From: Pseudomonas silvicola
Lineage (GTDB): Bacteria > Pseudomonadota > Gammaproteobacteria > Pseudomonadales > Pseudomonadaceae
Length of the DNA stretch: 64,000 nt
Direction: 5' to 3'
Assembly (NCBI RefSeq): GCF_026651855.1
Contig: NZ_CP093280.1
Location: 2,272,001-2,336,000, forward strand
Within the stretch, counting starts at the first letter, position 1. Every line of letters begins with the position of its first letter. Positions 27,037 to 34,550 of this stretch are shown here, one piece after another. The position numbers were made by a program, and so were the translations under genes. The notes under the pieces were generated by a model, which worked only from the letters and a program-made list of their open reading frames with translations, was not told where the DNA came from and made no database searches.

Positions 27037-27355
27037 GCAGCATTCCTAAAGCGATGAGCGGTCGGTACGTAAAGCAGACATGGTGGCTGGGCCTGATGAC
27101 CCCGTGGCGCCCGGGCACTATGCCGGCAACGGTACGAAAACGCCCGTTGGCAGGGGATCGGCGGCTCAGGAACAAGGGTTTGCGGCGCTTCTGGCACGTA
27201 GCAAACCGGACAAACACACCCACCGGTACCGATCAAAGTCTGAAGGGTAGCGAAAAGCAGCGCCAAGGGGAATGCTCGCATCGTGGTACTTCGCTTGTGC
27301 AAGGCACATGGCCCCAGTACCATTACCGCTCTCTTTTTCCGGCAGGAGCGGTTGC
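27037..27355. other. gcvR/dapA divergent intergenic region
   Basis: A 319-base gap that should hold both promoters. A leaderless-looking open stretch on the minus strand has no ribosome site and no recognisable domain. No lysine riboswitch-like structure was recognised upstream of dapA, and no hairpin with a T-run was seen. Confidence 0.4.
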
Positions 27356-28234
27356 ATGATTGCGGGCAGTATGGTGGCACTGGTCACACCCATGGACGCA
27401 GAAGGTCGTCTCGACTGGGACAGCCTCAGCAAACTCGTGGACTTCCACCTGAAGGAAGGCACTGACGCCATCGTCGCCGTGGGCACCACCGGCGAGTCCG
27501 CGACCCTGGACTACAAGGAACACATCGATGTGATCCATCGTGTGGTCGAGCAGGTCGCGGGGCGCATTCCGGTCATCGCCGGCACCGGTGCCAACTCCAC
27601 CCGCGAGGCGGTCGAACTGACCCGCAACGCCAAGGAAGCCGGCGCCGACGCCTGCCTGCTGGTAACCCCGTACTACAACAAGCCGACCCAGGAAGGCCTG
27701 TACCAGCACTTCAAGCACGTCGCCGAAGCCGTGGACATCCCGCAGATCCTCTACAACGTGCCAGGCCGCACCGCCTGCGACATGAAGGCCGAGACCGTCA
27801 TTCGCCTGTCCACCGTGCGCAACATCATCGGCATCAAGGAAGCCACTGGCGACCTGCAGCGCGCCAAGGACATCCTGGCCGGCGTCTCCAGCGACTTCCT
27901 GCTGCTGTCCGGTGATGACCCTACCGCCGTCGAACTGATCCTGCTGGGTGGCAAGGGCAACATTTCGGTCACCGCCAACGTCGCGCCGCGCGCCATGCAC
28001 GAGCTGTGCGCCGCTGCCCTGCGTGGCGAAGCTGCCGAAGCCCGCGCCATCAACGAACAACTCATGCCGTTGCACAAGAACCTGTTCCTGGAAGCCAACC
28101 CGATTCCCGTGAAATGGGCATTGCACGAAATGGGCCTGATGCCTGAAGGCATTCGCCTGCCGCTCACCTGGTTGAGCGCCCCTTATCACGAAACGCTGCG
28201 TCAGGCCCTGCGCCAGACCGGCGTCCTGGTCTAA
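27356..28234 (+). CDS. dapA: 4-Hydroxy-tetrahydrodipicolinate synthase
   Basis: A 292-residue aldolase that condenses pyruvate with aspartate semialdehyde in lysine and diaminopimelate synthesis. The start [13 protein letters not shown] at 27356 follows CAGGAG; longer readings of the frame are not credible. The Schiff-base lysine is in GIKEATGDL near residue 161, the catalytic tyrosine in ILYNVPGRT near 133, and GTTGESATL binds pyruvate. It heads a dapA-bamC pair with 18 bases between. Confidence 0.97.
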   Translation: MIAGSMVALVTPMDAEGRLDWDSLSKLVDFHLKEGTDAIVAVGTTGESATLDYKEHIDVIHRVVEQVAGRIPVIAGTGANSTREAVELTRNAKEAGADACLLVTPYYNKPTQEGLYQHFKHVAEAVDIPQILYNVPGRTACDMKAETVIRLSTVRNIIGIKEATGDLQRAKDILAGVSSDFLLLSGDDPTAVELILLGGKGNISVTANVAPRAMHELCAAALRGEAAEARAINEQLMPLHKNLFLEANPIPVKWALHEMGLMPEGIRLPLTWLSAPYHETLRQALRQTGVLV

Positions 28235-28252
28235 TTTGAGGAAGTACAACGC

Positions 28253-29371
28253 ATGAAGCGATTGGTCGGTCTTTCCGCCCTTGCCGTGGTGATTTCGAGC
28301 ACCAGCGGTTGCAGTTGGCTGTGGGGCGAAAATGGTTACTTCCGTGACCGTGGCAGTGATTACCTGGAAGCCCGTCAGACGGCGCCCATGCAGACCCCGC
28401 CCGACGTGCAGGTAGCCAAGCGCCTTGATCCGCTGCTACCGATCCCGCGCAACGTCGCCGACGAAGCCCAGCGCAGCGGCGAGTACGAAGTTCCGCGCCC
28501 GCTGCCGTTGCAGGCTAGTCAGGAAGCTACCGACTACACCTTGCAGAAGAATGGCGAGTCGCGCTGGATTCTGTCCGCGCACCCGCCAGCCGAAACCTGG
28601 CCGGTGGCCCACCAGTTCTTTGAAGACAACGGCTTCCGTATCGCCGACGAGCGCCCGCAGACCGGTGAATTCACCACCAGCTGGCAGCGTTTCGATGAAT
28701 TGTCCGCTGCCATGGCCAAGCGCTTGCAAGGCGCGGCCAGCAACGGTGATGGCGAAGCCCGTGTGCGCGTGCGCATCGAGCCTGGCGTGCAGCGCAACAC
28801 CAGTGAAGTCTACGTGACCACCGTGTCGCGCCCCGCCGGCAGCAGCACCGAAGTCGACTTCCCGAAAATGCCAGGCAACAGCGGCACCGACCTGGCTCTG
28901 GTCGACGAAGTGCTCGCCAGCATGACCCGCAGCGCCCAGAAGGGTGGTTCGGTGTCGCTGCTCGCAGCCCGTGATTTCGATGCCCCTAGCCGCGTCGCGC
29001 TGAGCGAAGACGGCAGTGGCAACCCGGTGCTCAACGTCGGCTCCGACCTGGACCGCGCCTGGTCCAGCGTGGGTCGCGCCCTGGACCACGGCCAGTGGAA
29101 GGTCGAAGACATCAACCGCAGCCTGGGCCTGTACTACATCAACCTGGCGGAGAAACCCGTCAAGAAGGATGACCAGCCTGGCTTCTTCAGCCGCCTGTTC
29201 GGCAGCGAGCCGAGCAAGGAAGAGATCGAAGCCCGTGCCGAGCGCTATCAGGTTCGCCTGAGCAAGGTGGGCGAGAACGTCCAGGTCACCGTGGAGAAGA
29301 ACATCAACACCGTGGCCCCGGCTGACGTCGCCCGCCGTGTGTTGAGCGTGATCCAGGACAACCTGGGTTAA
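28253..29371 (+). CDS. bamC: Outer-membrane assembly lipoprotein BamC
   Basis: A 372-residue lipoprotein of the BAM complex. The signal peptide ends in a lipobox SGC ([10 protein letters not shown]), with the unstructured N-terminal segment that packs on BamD following ([21 protein letters not shown]). Two helix-grip domains follow at about residues 100-210 and 225-370. The protein is also known as NlpB. Its stop directly abuts the GTG start of the MBL-fold gene, so they are likely coupled. Confidence 0.95.
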   Translation: MKRLVGLSALAVVISSTSGCSWLWGENGYFRDRGSDYLEARQTAPMQTPPDVQVAKRLDPLLPIPRNVADEAQRSGEYEVPRPLPLQASQEATDYTLQKNGESRWILSAHPPAETWPVAHQFFEDNGFRIADERPQTGEFTTSWQRFDELSAAMAKRLQGAASNGDGEARVRVRIEPGVQRNTSEVYVTTVSRPAGSSTEVDFPKMPGNSGTDLALVDEVLASMTRSAQKGGSVSLLAARDFDAPSRVALSEDGSGNPVLNVGSDLDRAWSSVGRALDHGQWKVEDINRSLGLYYINLAEKPVKKDDQPGFFSRLFGSEPSKEEIEARAERYQVRLSKVGENVQVTVEKNINTVAPADVARRVLSVIQDNLG

Positions 29372-30130
29372 GTGCGCTTCGCCATTCTCGGTAGCGGTAG
29401 CCAAGGGAATGGCACGCTGGTCCAATACCAAGGCACCCACGTGCTGGTCGACTGTGGTTTCTCCTTGCGGGAAACCGAGCGTCGGCTGGCGCGGCTGGGC
29501 GTCAACCCCGAACAATTGAGCGCCATCCTGGTGACCCACGAACATGCCGACCACGTGCATGGCGTGGGTTTGCTGTCTCGGCGCTACAATATCCCGGTGT
29601 ACCTCAGCCGCGGCACCCTGCGTGCGCTGCGCAAGCCGCTGGAGCCCACGGGTTTCGTGGCCTGCGGTGACGTACTGGAAATCGGCGCCCTGGCCATCAA
29701 CGTGGTGGGCGTGGCGCACGATGCGCTGGAGCCGACCCAGTACGTGTTCAGCAACGGCCAGCGGCGCCTGGGCGTGCTGACCGACCTGGGGTCGTATTGC
29801 GGGCGTGTCATGGACAGTTATCAGGACCTCGACGCCTTGGTGATCGAGTCCAACCATTGCCGCGACCTGCTCGCCAGGGGGCATTACCCCCAGTTTCTCA
29901 AGTTGCGGGTGGGCGGCGCCTTTGGGCATTTGAACAACCACCAGGCGGCAAACCTGGTGTCGGAGCTGGGCTGGCAGAACCTGCAACACCTGGTGCTGGC
30001 CCACCTCAGCAGCAAGAACAACCTGCCGCAGCTGGCCCGGCAATGTTTCGTCGACACCTTGGGGTGCGACCCGGACTGGCTGCAACTGGCCGATCAAGAT
30101 TCAGGGCTCGACTGGCGCGAAATCGCCTAG
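29372..30130 (+). CDS. MBL-fold metallo-hydrolase (YycJ/PhnP-like)
   Basis: A 252-residue metallo-beta-lactamase fold hydrolase starting with GTG directly after the bamC stop. The metal-binding motif is THEHADHVHG near residues 52-61; VTHEH and the later VIESNHCRDLL and VLAHLSSKNN segments match the YycJ/WalJ-like group, some of which are nucleases or phosphodiesterases. Substrate unknown. It lies in the conserved run dapA-bamC-MBL-purC. Confidence 0.87.
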   Translation: MRFAILGSGSQGNGTLVQYQGTHVLVDCGFSLRETERRLARLGVNPEQLSAILVTHEHADHVHGVGLLSRRYNIPVYLSRGTLRALRKPLEPTGFVACGDVLEIGALAINVVGVAHDALEPTQYVFSNGQRRLGVLTDLGSYCGRVMDSYQDLDALVIESNHCRDLLARGHYPQFLKLRVGGAFGHLNNHQAANLVSELGWQNLQHLVLAHLSSKNNLPQLARQCFVDTLGCDPDWLQLADQDSGLDWREIA

Positions 30131-30157
30131 CCCACCTACCTGCAAGCGGAGCCCATC

Positions 30158-30868
30158 ATGGAAAAACGTGAAGAACTCTACCGTGGCAAAGCCAAGTCGG
30201 TTTACAAGACCGACGACGCCGACCGCCTGATCCTGCTGTTTCGCAACGACACCTCGGCGTTCGACGGCAAGCGCATCGAACAGCTGGACCGCAAGGGCAT
30301 GGTGAACAACAAGTTCAACGCCTTCATCATGCAGAAGCTGGAAGAAGCGGGTATTCCTACCCAGTTCGACAAGCTGCTGGGCGACAATGAGTGCCTGGTC
30401 AAGAAGCTGGACATGATCCCGGTCGAGTGCGTGGTGCGCAACTACGCCGCTGGCAGCCTGGTCAAGCGCCTGGGCGTGGAAGAAGGCCTGAAGCTGAACC
30501 CCTACACCTTCGAGCTGTTCCTGAAGGACGACGCCAAGGGTGACCCGTTCATCAACGAATCCCACGTGGTGGCGTTCGGCTGGGGCACCGCCGAGCAACT
30601 GGCGAAAATGAAAGAGCTGTCGCTGAAGGTCAACGACGTGCTGAACAAGCTCTTCGATGACGCTGGCCTGCTGCTGGTGGACTTCAAACTGGAATTCGGC
30701 CTGTTCCACGGTCAGATCGTCCTGGGCGACGAGTTCAGCCCTGACGGCTGCCGCCTGTGGGACAAGGACACCAAGAAAAAGATGGACAAGGACCGCTTCC
30801 GCCAGGGTCTGGGCGACGTGATCGAAGCCTACGAAGAAGTCGCCAAGCGCCTGGGCGTGCCGCTGTAA
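30158..30868 (+). CDS. purC: SAICAR synthetase
   Basis: A 236-residue enzyme of purine synthesis that couples CAIR and aspartate with ATP to give [47 protein letters not shown] and [14 protein letters not shown] are family signatures spanning the protein; length is normal. CGGAG precedes the ATG. An AAAAGGC/GCCTTTT hairpin (about 30916-30932) downstream may end transcription before the tRNA gene. Confidence 0.97.
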   Translation: MEKREELYRGKAKSVYKTDDADRLILLFRNDTSAFDGKRIEQLDRKGMVNNKFNAFIMQKLEEAGIPTQFDKLLGDNECLVKKLDMIPVECVVRNYAAGSLVKRLGVEEGLKLNPYTFELFLKDDAKGDPFINESHVVAFGWGTAEQLAKMKELSLKVNDVLNKLFDDAGLLLVDFKLEFGLFHGQIVLGDEFSPDGCRLWDKDTKKKMDKDRFRQGLGDVIEAYEEVAKRLGVPL

Positions 30869-30961
30869 CCGCGGCCGCGCACGCAAGCGCCTGATACCAC
30901 GCGAATTTTTTTCACAAAAGGCTTCGCCTTTTCGAAAAGTGCTGGTATCATGCGCGCCACT

Positions 30962-31051
30962 GGAGAGATGCCGGAGTGGCCGAACGGGACGGATTCGAAA
31001 TCCGTTGTACTGGCGACAGTACCTAGGGTTCAAATCCCTATCTCTCCGCCA
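30962..31051 (+). tRNA. tRNA-Ser (anticodon CGA)
   Basis: The acceptor stem GGAGAGA pairs with TCTCTCC near the 3' end, followed by discriminator G and encoded CCA. The anticodon loop TTCGAAA within the ACGGA/TCCGT stem gives anticodon CGA (codon UCG). The long variable arm (TGTACTGGCGACAGTACC) is typical of type II serine tRNAs, and GGTTCAAATCC forms the T loop. TATCAT at 30946-30951 is a likely -10 element. The gene is the left edge of the accessory region; serine tRNAs are common integration sites. Confidence 0.96.
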
Positions 31052-31061
31052 TATTACGTGA

Positions 31062-31093
31062 AGCCCCGCAGATTAAGGTCTGTGGGGCTTTTT
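31062..31093 (+). terminator. Intrinsic terminator after tRNA-Ser
   Basis: AGCCCCGCAGA pairs with TCTGTGGGGCT around a six-base loop (one G-T type mismatch) and is followed by TTTTTCG. It ends the tRNA transcript and also isolates the accessory genes downstream from it. Confidence 0.9.
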
Positions 31094-31257
31094 CGTTTTC
31101 GGATTGTACGTAACCTTCCTTGATCCGAAAGCGGTATCTTCAGGGCTACGATGCTCTGCTTGCCCTCTCCTCGTCTTGCCTTAGGCTCTAGTCCAAGATC
31201 GTTTAGTGATGGTAATGTGCCAGTCTGTGTTCTCTCAGATGCGTCCAGCGAGGCTAC

Positions 31258-31890
31258 ATGACCTTTTCCGAAACGGTGCTCGTTACCTTCTCCTCTTTGC
31301 AAGAGGCTGTGCTCGCCTGTTTTTCCGGGATAGACAAGTTTGGTGGTGCGTCCACTAACTATGGATCTCTCGTTGCAGCACTGATTGCAGCGGCGTTGCT
31401 TTTCATTGTTCGAGAGTTTTTCATTAAGGCGGCTAACTACTCGGGGGCCTTTTATATTAAGACCACTGTGGAGGAGACTGCTAGGAATCCCTATCGAGGA
31501 ATGGAGGTATTCTACACCTTGGTTGTATATTCGGATGGGCATATAGTTGCAGGTACGTCTGAGAAGACTGGAGAGATTTGCGTCGCTCACTCTATGGAAT
31601 ATGAAGGCAAGAATAAGAGGCGTGGCGTCGTCAGTGGGGTTGTCGAGAGAAACTATTTTCGCTCTAGTGTTATGAATATTCATATCATAGAGCAAGGTCA
31701 GGAGCGTGAGTATACGACTTACATGTCTATCAAGGTGCGGCGTTATCGATCGGCGAATGGGGTGTACTCCGGCACGTTCTACTCAACCGCTGCAAATTCA
31801 AAAGGAAGTGTTCTTTGTGGAAGAGCCGTATTCAGCGAGCATCCTACAGGTTATCTACAATCCCAGTCTACCTTGGGATCGCCATCGTAA
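31258..31890 (+). CDS. Unrecognised membrane-anchored beta-rich protein
   Basis: A 210-residue protein with no family I can name. One clear membrane helix spans about residues 36-57 (YGSLVAALIAAALLFIVREFF); a weaker hydrophobic segment lies near 8-24. The rest is predicted from its alternating pattern to be beta strands with glycine turns (GAFYIKTTVEE, FYTLVVYSDGHIVAG, YTTYMSIKVRRYR, GVYSGTFYSTA), reminiscent of the helix-plus-beta-barrel layout of Cap15-type antiphage effectors, though no homology is claimed. GAGG precedes the ATG. GC content is near 45-50 percent by eye, far below the flanking genes, indicating transfer. Its end overlaps the GT51 gene, suggesting a coupled pair. Confidence 0.7.
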   Translation: MTFSETVLVTFSSLQEAVLACFSGIDKFGGASTNYGSLVAALIAAALLFIVREFFIKAANYSGAFYIKTTVEETARNPYRGMEVFYTLVVYSDGHIVAGTSEKTGEICVAHSMEYEGKNKRRGVVSGVVERNYFRSSVMNIHIIEQGQEREYTTYMSIKVRRYRSANGVYSGTFYSTAANSKGSVLCGRAVFSEHPTGYLQSQSTLGSPS

Positions 31891-32480
31891 AACTTGTAGC
31901 CTATCAATCTGTACTTAAGGATTATCAAAAGTGTTGTTCCGTTGTAGATGGGCTTCGGGGGCGAGAAGAGCGCGATATCACCAGCTCTTTGATTAACACG
32001 CTCATCGTGGCTGAAGACCACCGGAATGCCTTGCACTATGGGGTTGATCCTTTAGCGATCTTGCGTTCGATAAAGGTCCGGCTTCTTCAGGGGCGGAGGC
32101 AGGGGGCGAGCACTGTAGAGCAGCAGCTGGTTCGAACAATTACTCGACGTTATGAAAAGACTCCTCGGCGTAAGCTTCGAGAGCAGGTTTTAGCGGTAAT
32201 GCTAAATTCTAAGTTTGATAAGCCAGAGTTGGCGTCGTGTTATCTTAAGGTGGCTTACTATGGTAGGTCGCTTGATGGTTTCAAGGGGATTAAGAGTATC
32301 AAGGCGGGGATCTCGAGTGGTGCGGATGCGATAATAGTGGCCTATCTAAAGTATCCTCGCACTTCCAGTTATGATGGCTTGATGGCGAGGAAGCATATGA
32401 TGCGAGTTCGGCATATCAGTAAATTGCTGAGTGGAGCCAATGATAGTTCTATGTCGACCGATGGTCCTTCGGTTTTGTAA
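31815..32480 (+). CDS. Stand-alone GT51 peptidoglycan glycosyltransferase-like protein
   Basis: A 221-residue protein with an N-terminal membrane helix (about 13-33) and a GT51 domain, the fold that polymerises lipid II. All core motifs are readable: catalytic glutamate in VAEDHRNALHYGVD, QGASTVEQQLVRTIT, the lysine and second glutamate in RRKLREQVLAVML, and KPELASCYLKVAYYG. There is no transpeptidase domain. The start is TTG at 31815 with AAGGAAG six bases upstream, inside the previous gene, which points to translational coupling. Sequence is AT-richer than the core genome. It is shorter and divergent compared with MtgA. The location in an accessory hotspot beside an IS and a toxin-antitoxin pair makes a housekeeping role unlikely. 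Confidence 0.85.
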   Translation: MWKSRIQRASYRLSTIPVYLGIAIVKLVAYQSVLKDYQKCCSVVDGLRGREERDITSSLINTLIVAEDHRNALHYGVDPLAILRSIKVRLLQGRRQGASTVEQQLVRTITRRYEKTPRRKLREQVLAVMLNSKFDKPELASCYLKVAYYGRSLDGFKGIKSIKAGISSGADAIIVAYLKYPRTSSYDGLMARKHMMRVRHISKLLSGANDSSMSTDGPSVL

Positions 32481-32624
32481 CTACCAATGTTCTCTTTCTG
32501 CGTATGCCGTAAGATTGTGCGGGCGTGAGGTGCCATGCTTCTTGGTGTGGCTGGGGCCTTCCCATCTGCGGTTGCCGTGTAGTGCCTCTGGAGCAATCGT
32601 GGTATAGCGATTCCTTTATCCCTA
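32481..32624. other. Spacer between GT51 gene and insertion sequence
   Basis: This 144-base stretch has no convincing reading frame and no hairpin with a T-run. The insertion sequence begins at 32625, so any terminator or further gene of the two-gene unit may have been separated from it by the insertion. Confidence 0.4.
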
Positions 32625-33559
32625 GGCTCTGTACGAAATCCCGAGAAACCCAATCGGTGTCCCCCGGAAGCTGAAATTTTTTAGAGTTTCCAGCCATCTA
32701 CGGAAAGGAATCCTGTGATGGCAAAGCGTTACGAATTCTCGGATGAGGCCTGGACTGTGGTTGCCGATCTCTTCACTGAAACCCGTGGCCGGGGGCGGCC
32801 CCGCCTGATGCTTGATGGCGTGCTCCGGGTGCTCTGCTCGGGTGCTGCGTGGCGAGATATGCCGGAACGCTTCGGCCCGTGGTCAACGGTTTACCAGCGG
32901 TTTCGGGGCTGGCGAAACCAGGGGACATTCGATCAGATGCTCAAACGCTTGCACCTGAGATTGAATGAGCAAGGCTTGATCGATGTGCAAACCTGGATGA
33001 TCGACTCAACCGCAGTACGCGCAACCCGAGCCTCTTCTGGCGCCGGGAAAAAAGGGGGCCTGACGAGCCTGCCGATCACGCTCTAGGCCGCAGCCGCGGT
33101 GGCCTGACAACCAAAATCCACATGCTCTGCGACGCCAACGGGACACCGTTGCGCTTCCTTCTCTCTGGCGGTCAAGCCAGTGACATCAGCCACGCTCAAC
33201 CCCTGCTGGACGAGGTCAGCATTCCATCGCGCCAACTTGGCCGCCCGCGTAAGCGCTGTAAGTGGTTGCTTGCCGACAAGGGTTACGACGCCGAAGCGCT
33301 ACGCCGCTACTGCGATCAATATCGAATGCAACCCGTCATCCCGCTGCGCTCGATGAAGCGCAAACCCAAGCCTGGCTTACCCAGACTGTTCGATCGGCCA
33401 AAGTACCGACAGCGCAACATCATCGAGCGCATGTTTGGATGGCTGAAAGAAAACCGCCGGATCGTGACGCGCTTCGACAAGCTCGCGAAAAGCTATGCCG
33501 CTATGGTCTCGCTGGCTTGTTCCACGCGGTGTTTGCGACATTTCTTTTCGTACAAAGCC
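32625..33559 (+). mobile_element. IS5-family insertion sequence (IS427-like group)
   Basis: A 935-base element bounded by terminal inverted repeats GGCTCTGTACGAAA (left, 32625) and TTTCGTACAAAGCC (right, ending 33559), with one mismatch, and by a TA on each side as the probable target duplication. It encodes a DDE transposase in two overlapping frames joined by a -1 shift at an A6G5 run, as in the IS427 group. Both ends and all catalytic residues are present, so it appears complete. Confidence 0.9.
32718..33086 (+). CDS. IS5-family transposase, first frame (OrfA)
   Basis: A 122-residue product carrying the N-terminal DUF4096-type domain (YEFSDEAWTVVADLF, GAAWRDMPERFGPW) and the first catalytic aspartate in TWMIDSTAVRA. 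It ends at TAG 33084-33086 unless ribosomes or polymerase slip by -1 at the A6G5 run 33048-33058, which joins it to the second frame. AAGGAA lies upstream of the ATG. Confidence 0.9.
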   Translation: MAKRYEFSDEAWTVVADLFTETRGRGRPRLMLDGVLRVLCSGAAWRDMPERFGPWSTVYQRFRGWRNQGTFDQMLKRLHLRLNEQGLIDVQTWMIDSTAVRATRASSGAGKKGGLTSLPITL

Positions 33560-33562
33560 TAA
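33053..33562 (+). CDS. IS5-family transposase, second frame (OrfB)
   Basis: The -1 frame relative to OrfA, read from the A6G5 run. It begins RGPDEPADHALGRSRGGLTT, the linker seen in full-length IS5-group transposases, and contains the second aspartate in LLADKGYDAEALR and the glutamate in ERMFGWLKENRRIVTRFDK. The fused product would be about 281 residues. An internal ATG at 33122 is probably not the true start. The stop TAA reaches three bases beyond the right inverted repeat. Confidence 0.88.
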   Translation, partial: RGPDEPADHALGRSRGGLTTKIHMLCDANGTPLRFLLSGGQASDISHAQPLLDEVSIPSRQLGRPRKRCKWLLADKGYDAEALRRYCDQYRMQPVIPLRSMKRKPKPGLPRLFDRPKYRQRNIIERMFGWLKENRRIVTRFDKLAKSYAAMVSLACSTRCLRHFFSYKA

Positions 33563-33608
33563 GGAGGCGTATTTCGCCGTAGCAAAAAGCGTGCATGTAC
33601 TTAGACGT

Positions 33609-33627
33609 AGGTGTACAGTGTACACCT
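33609..33627 (+). promoter_or_regulatory. Perfect 19-bp palindromic operator of the toxin-antitoxin operon
   Basis: AGGTGTACA-G-TGTACACCT is a perfect palindrome with nine-base arms, 20 bases before the toxin start and abutting a TATAAG -10 candidate (33627-33632). Its position fits autorepression by the HTH antitoxin or the toxin-antitoxin complex. Confidence 0.8.
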
Positions 33628-33646
33628 ATAAGATAAGGGTAGAATT

Positions 33647-33979
33647 GTGAGCCACGCCATTGAATTCATCGAAACCTCGATGTTTACTCGCCAGATCAAA
33701 GTGCTGGCGACTGATGAAGAACTCAGGGAGCTACAGGCGACGCTGATTGACTCTCCGGACAAAGGCGATCTGATCAAGAACACCGGTGGGCTACGCAAAA
33801 TCAGGATGGCCACCGGCAACCAGGGCAAGAGTGGTAGCGCTAGAGTCATCTATTTTCTCGCCACCGTTGAGGTGATCTATCTGGTCATGGCCTATCCCAA
33901 AAGCACCAAGGACAGCCTGACGGACGCGGAAAAAGCTGAACTGAAAGTGCTCACTCAACGACTGAAAAATGAGGTGTGA
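33647..33979 (+). CDS. RelE/HigB-family toxin
   Basis: A 110-residue protein of the RelE/HigB superfamily of mRNA interferases, starting with GTG. FIETSMFTRQIKVLATDEELRELQATLI, TGGLRKIRMA and GSARVIYFLATVEVIYLVMAYPKSTKDSL match the toxins paired with NadS/HigA-type antitoxins. Basic residues Lys and Arg in LRKIR and SARVIYF lie in the expected catalytic strands. The toxin precedes the antitoxin, as in higBA, with one base between genes. Confidence 0.88.
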   Translation: MSHAIEFIETSMFTRQIKVLATDEELRELQATLIDSPDKGDLIKNTGGLRKIRMATGNQGKSGSARVIYFLATVEVIYLVMAYPKSTKDSLTDAEKAELKVLTQRLKNEV

Positions 33980-33980
33980 T

Positions 33981-34265
33981 ATGAGTTTTTTTGACGAGCT
34001 GAAGGCTTCTCTTGAGGAGGCGGTGGACATCAAAAATGGTCATCGTCCACCGTCCCGCCAGAGCAGTTTTAACGTGGCTGATGTGAAGGCCATCCGGACT
34101 CAACTGAACGTCTCGCAGAGCGATATGGCCAAGGCTCTAGGCACCAGCCTGGATACGATCAAGAGCTGGGAAAGCGGCCGCCGTCACCCGACTGGTCTTG
34201 CCGCCAAAGTATTGGAGGTCGTCAAGGCTAAGCCCGAGTTTTTTCACGAACTGGCCGTGCACTAA
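33981..34265 (+). CDS. HigA/NadS-type antitoxin, HTH XRE family
   Basis: A 94-residue DNA-binding antitoxin. The helix-turn-helix is IRTQLNVSQSDMAKALGTSLDTIKSWE near residues 38-65, with RRHPTGLAAKVLEVV following. The ATG at 33981 has GAGGTG upstream. It should neutralise the toxin and bind the 19-bp palindrome at 33609. The pair lies directly right of the insertion sequence. Confidence 0.9.
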   Translation: MSFFDELKASLEEAVDIKNGHRPPSRQSSFNVADVKAIRTQLNVSQSDMAKALGTSLDTIKSWESGRRHPTGLAAKVLEVVKAKPEFFHELAVH

Positions 34266-34550
34266 TCGGTCGCTGCTTGCGGTGCGTTCCCTGCGCTACG
34301 CTGCGAAACGGGCGTTCGTGCTGTGCGTCGAGCCAGGCCATGCAACCGGCCTGTCTCGCCCCTTCGGGCCTCAATTCCCGCCGCCAAGTCGGCTTTGACG
34401 CCTACGGTCTGTCGACCTGCGCGTTCCGCTTGCTGTTGCTGGATTTGTCGCATCAGGTGTACATCAAGCCCCTCAGCCCAGCCATCGAATTGCGAGCTTC
34501 CCCCACAGGGACCGCAATATCCGCCGGTACCCAGTATGGCGACCTTGCTT
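34266..34550. other. Non-coding spacer after toxin-antitoxin pair
   Basis: A 285-base stretch with no credible gene. A 105-codon minus-strand frame crosses it but has low-complexity Arg/Ala/Gln content and no recognisable domain. It may mark the right boundary of the toxin-antitoxin cargo, but no direct repeat of the tRNA-Ser 3' end was found here. Confidence 0.35.

Noticed and set aside
26967-27380. A 137-codon minus-strand frame between gcvR and dapA
   Set aside because: It overlaps the gcvR start out of frame, has no ribosome site and is Cys/Pro rich without a family.
31054-31695. A 213-codon minus-strand frame opposite the beta-rich membrane protein
   Set aside because: It begins inside the coding region, runs through the tRNA terminator and has no domain, whereas the plus-strand product has a membrane helix, a ribosome site and a coupled downstream gene.
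31258-32480. CBASS locus with a Cap15-like effector
   Set aside because: The helix-plus-beta layout resembles Cap15, but no cyclic-oligonucleotide synthase or ancillary Cap gene lies nearby, so the CBASS label is not supported.
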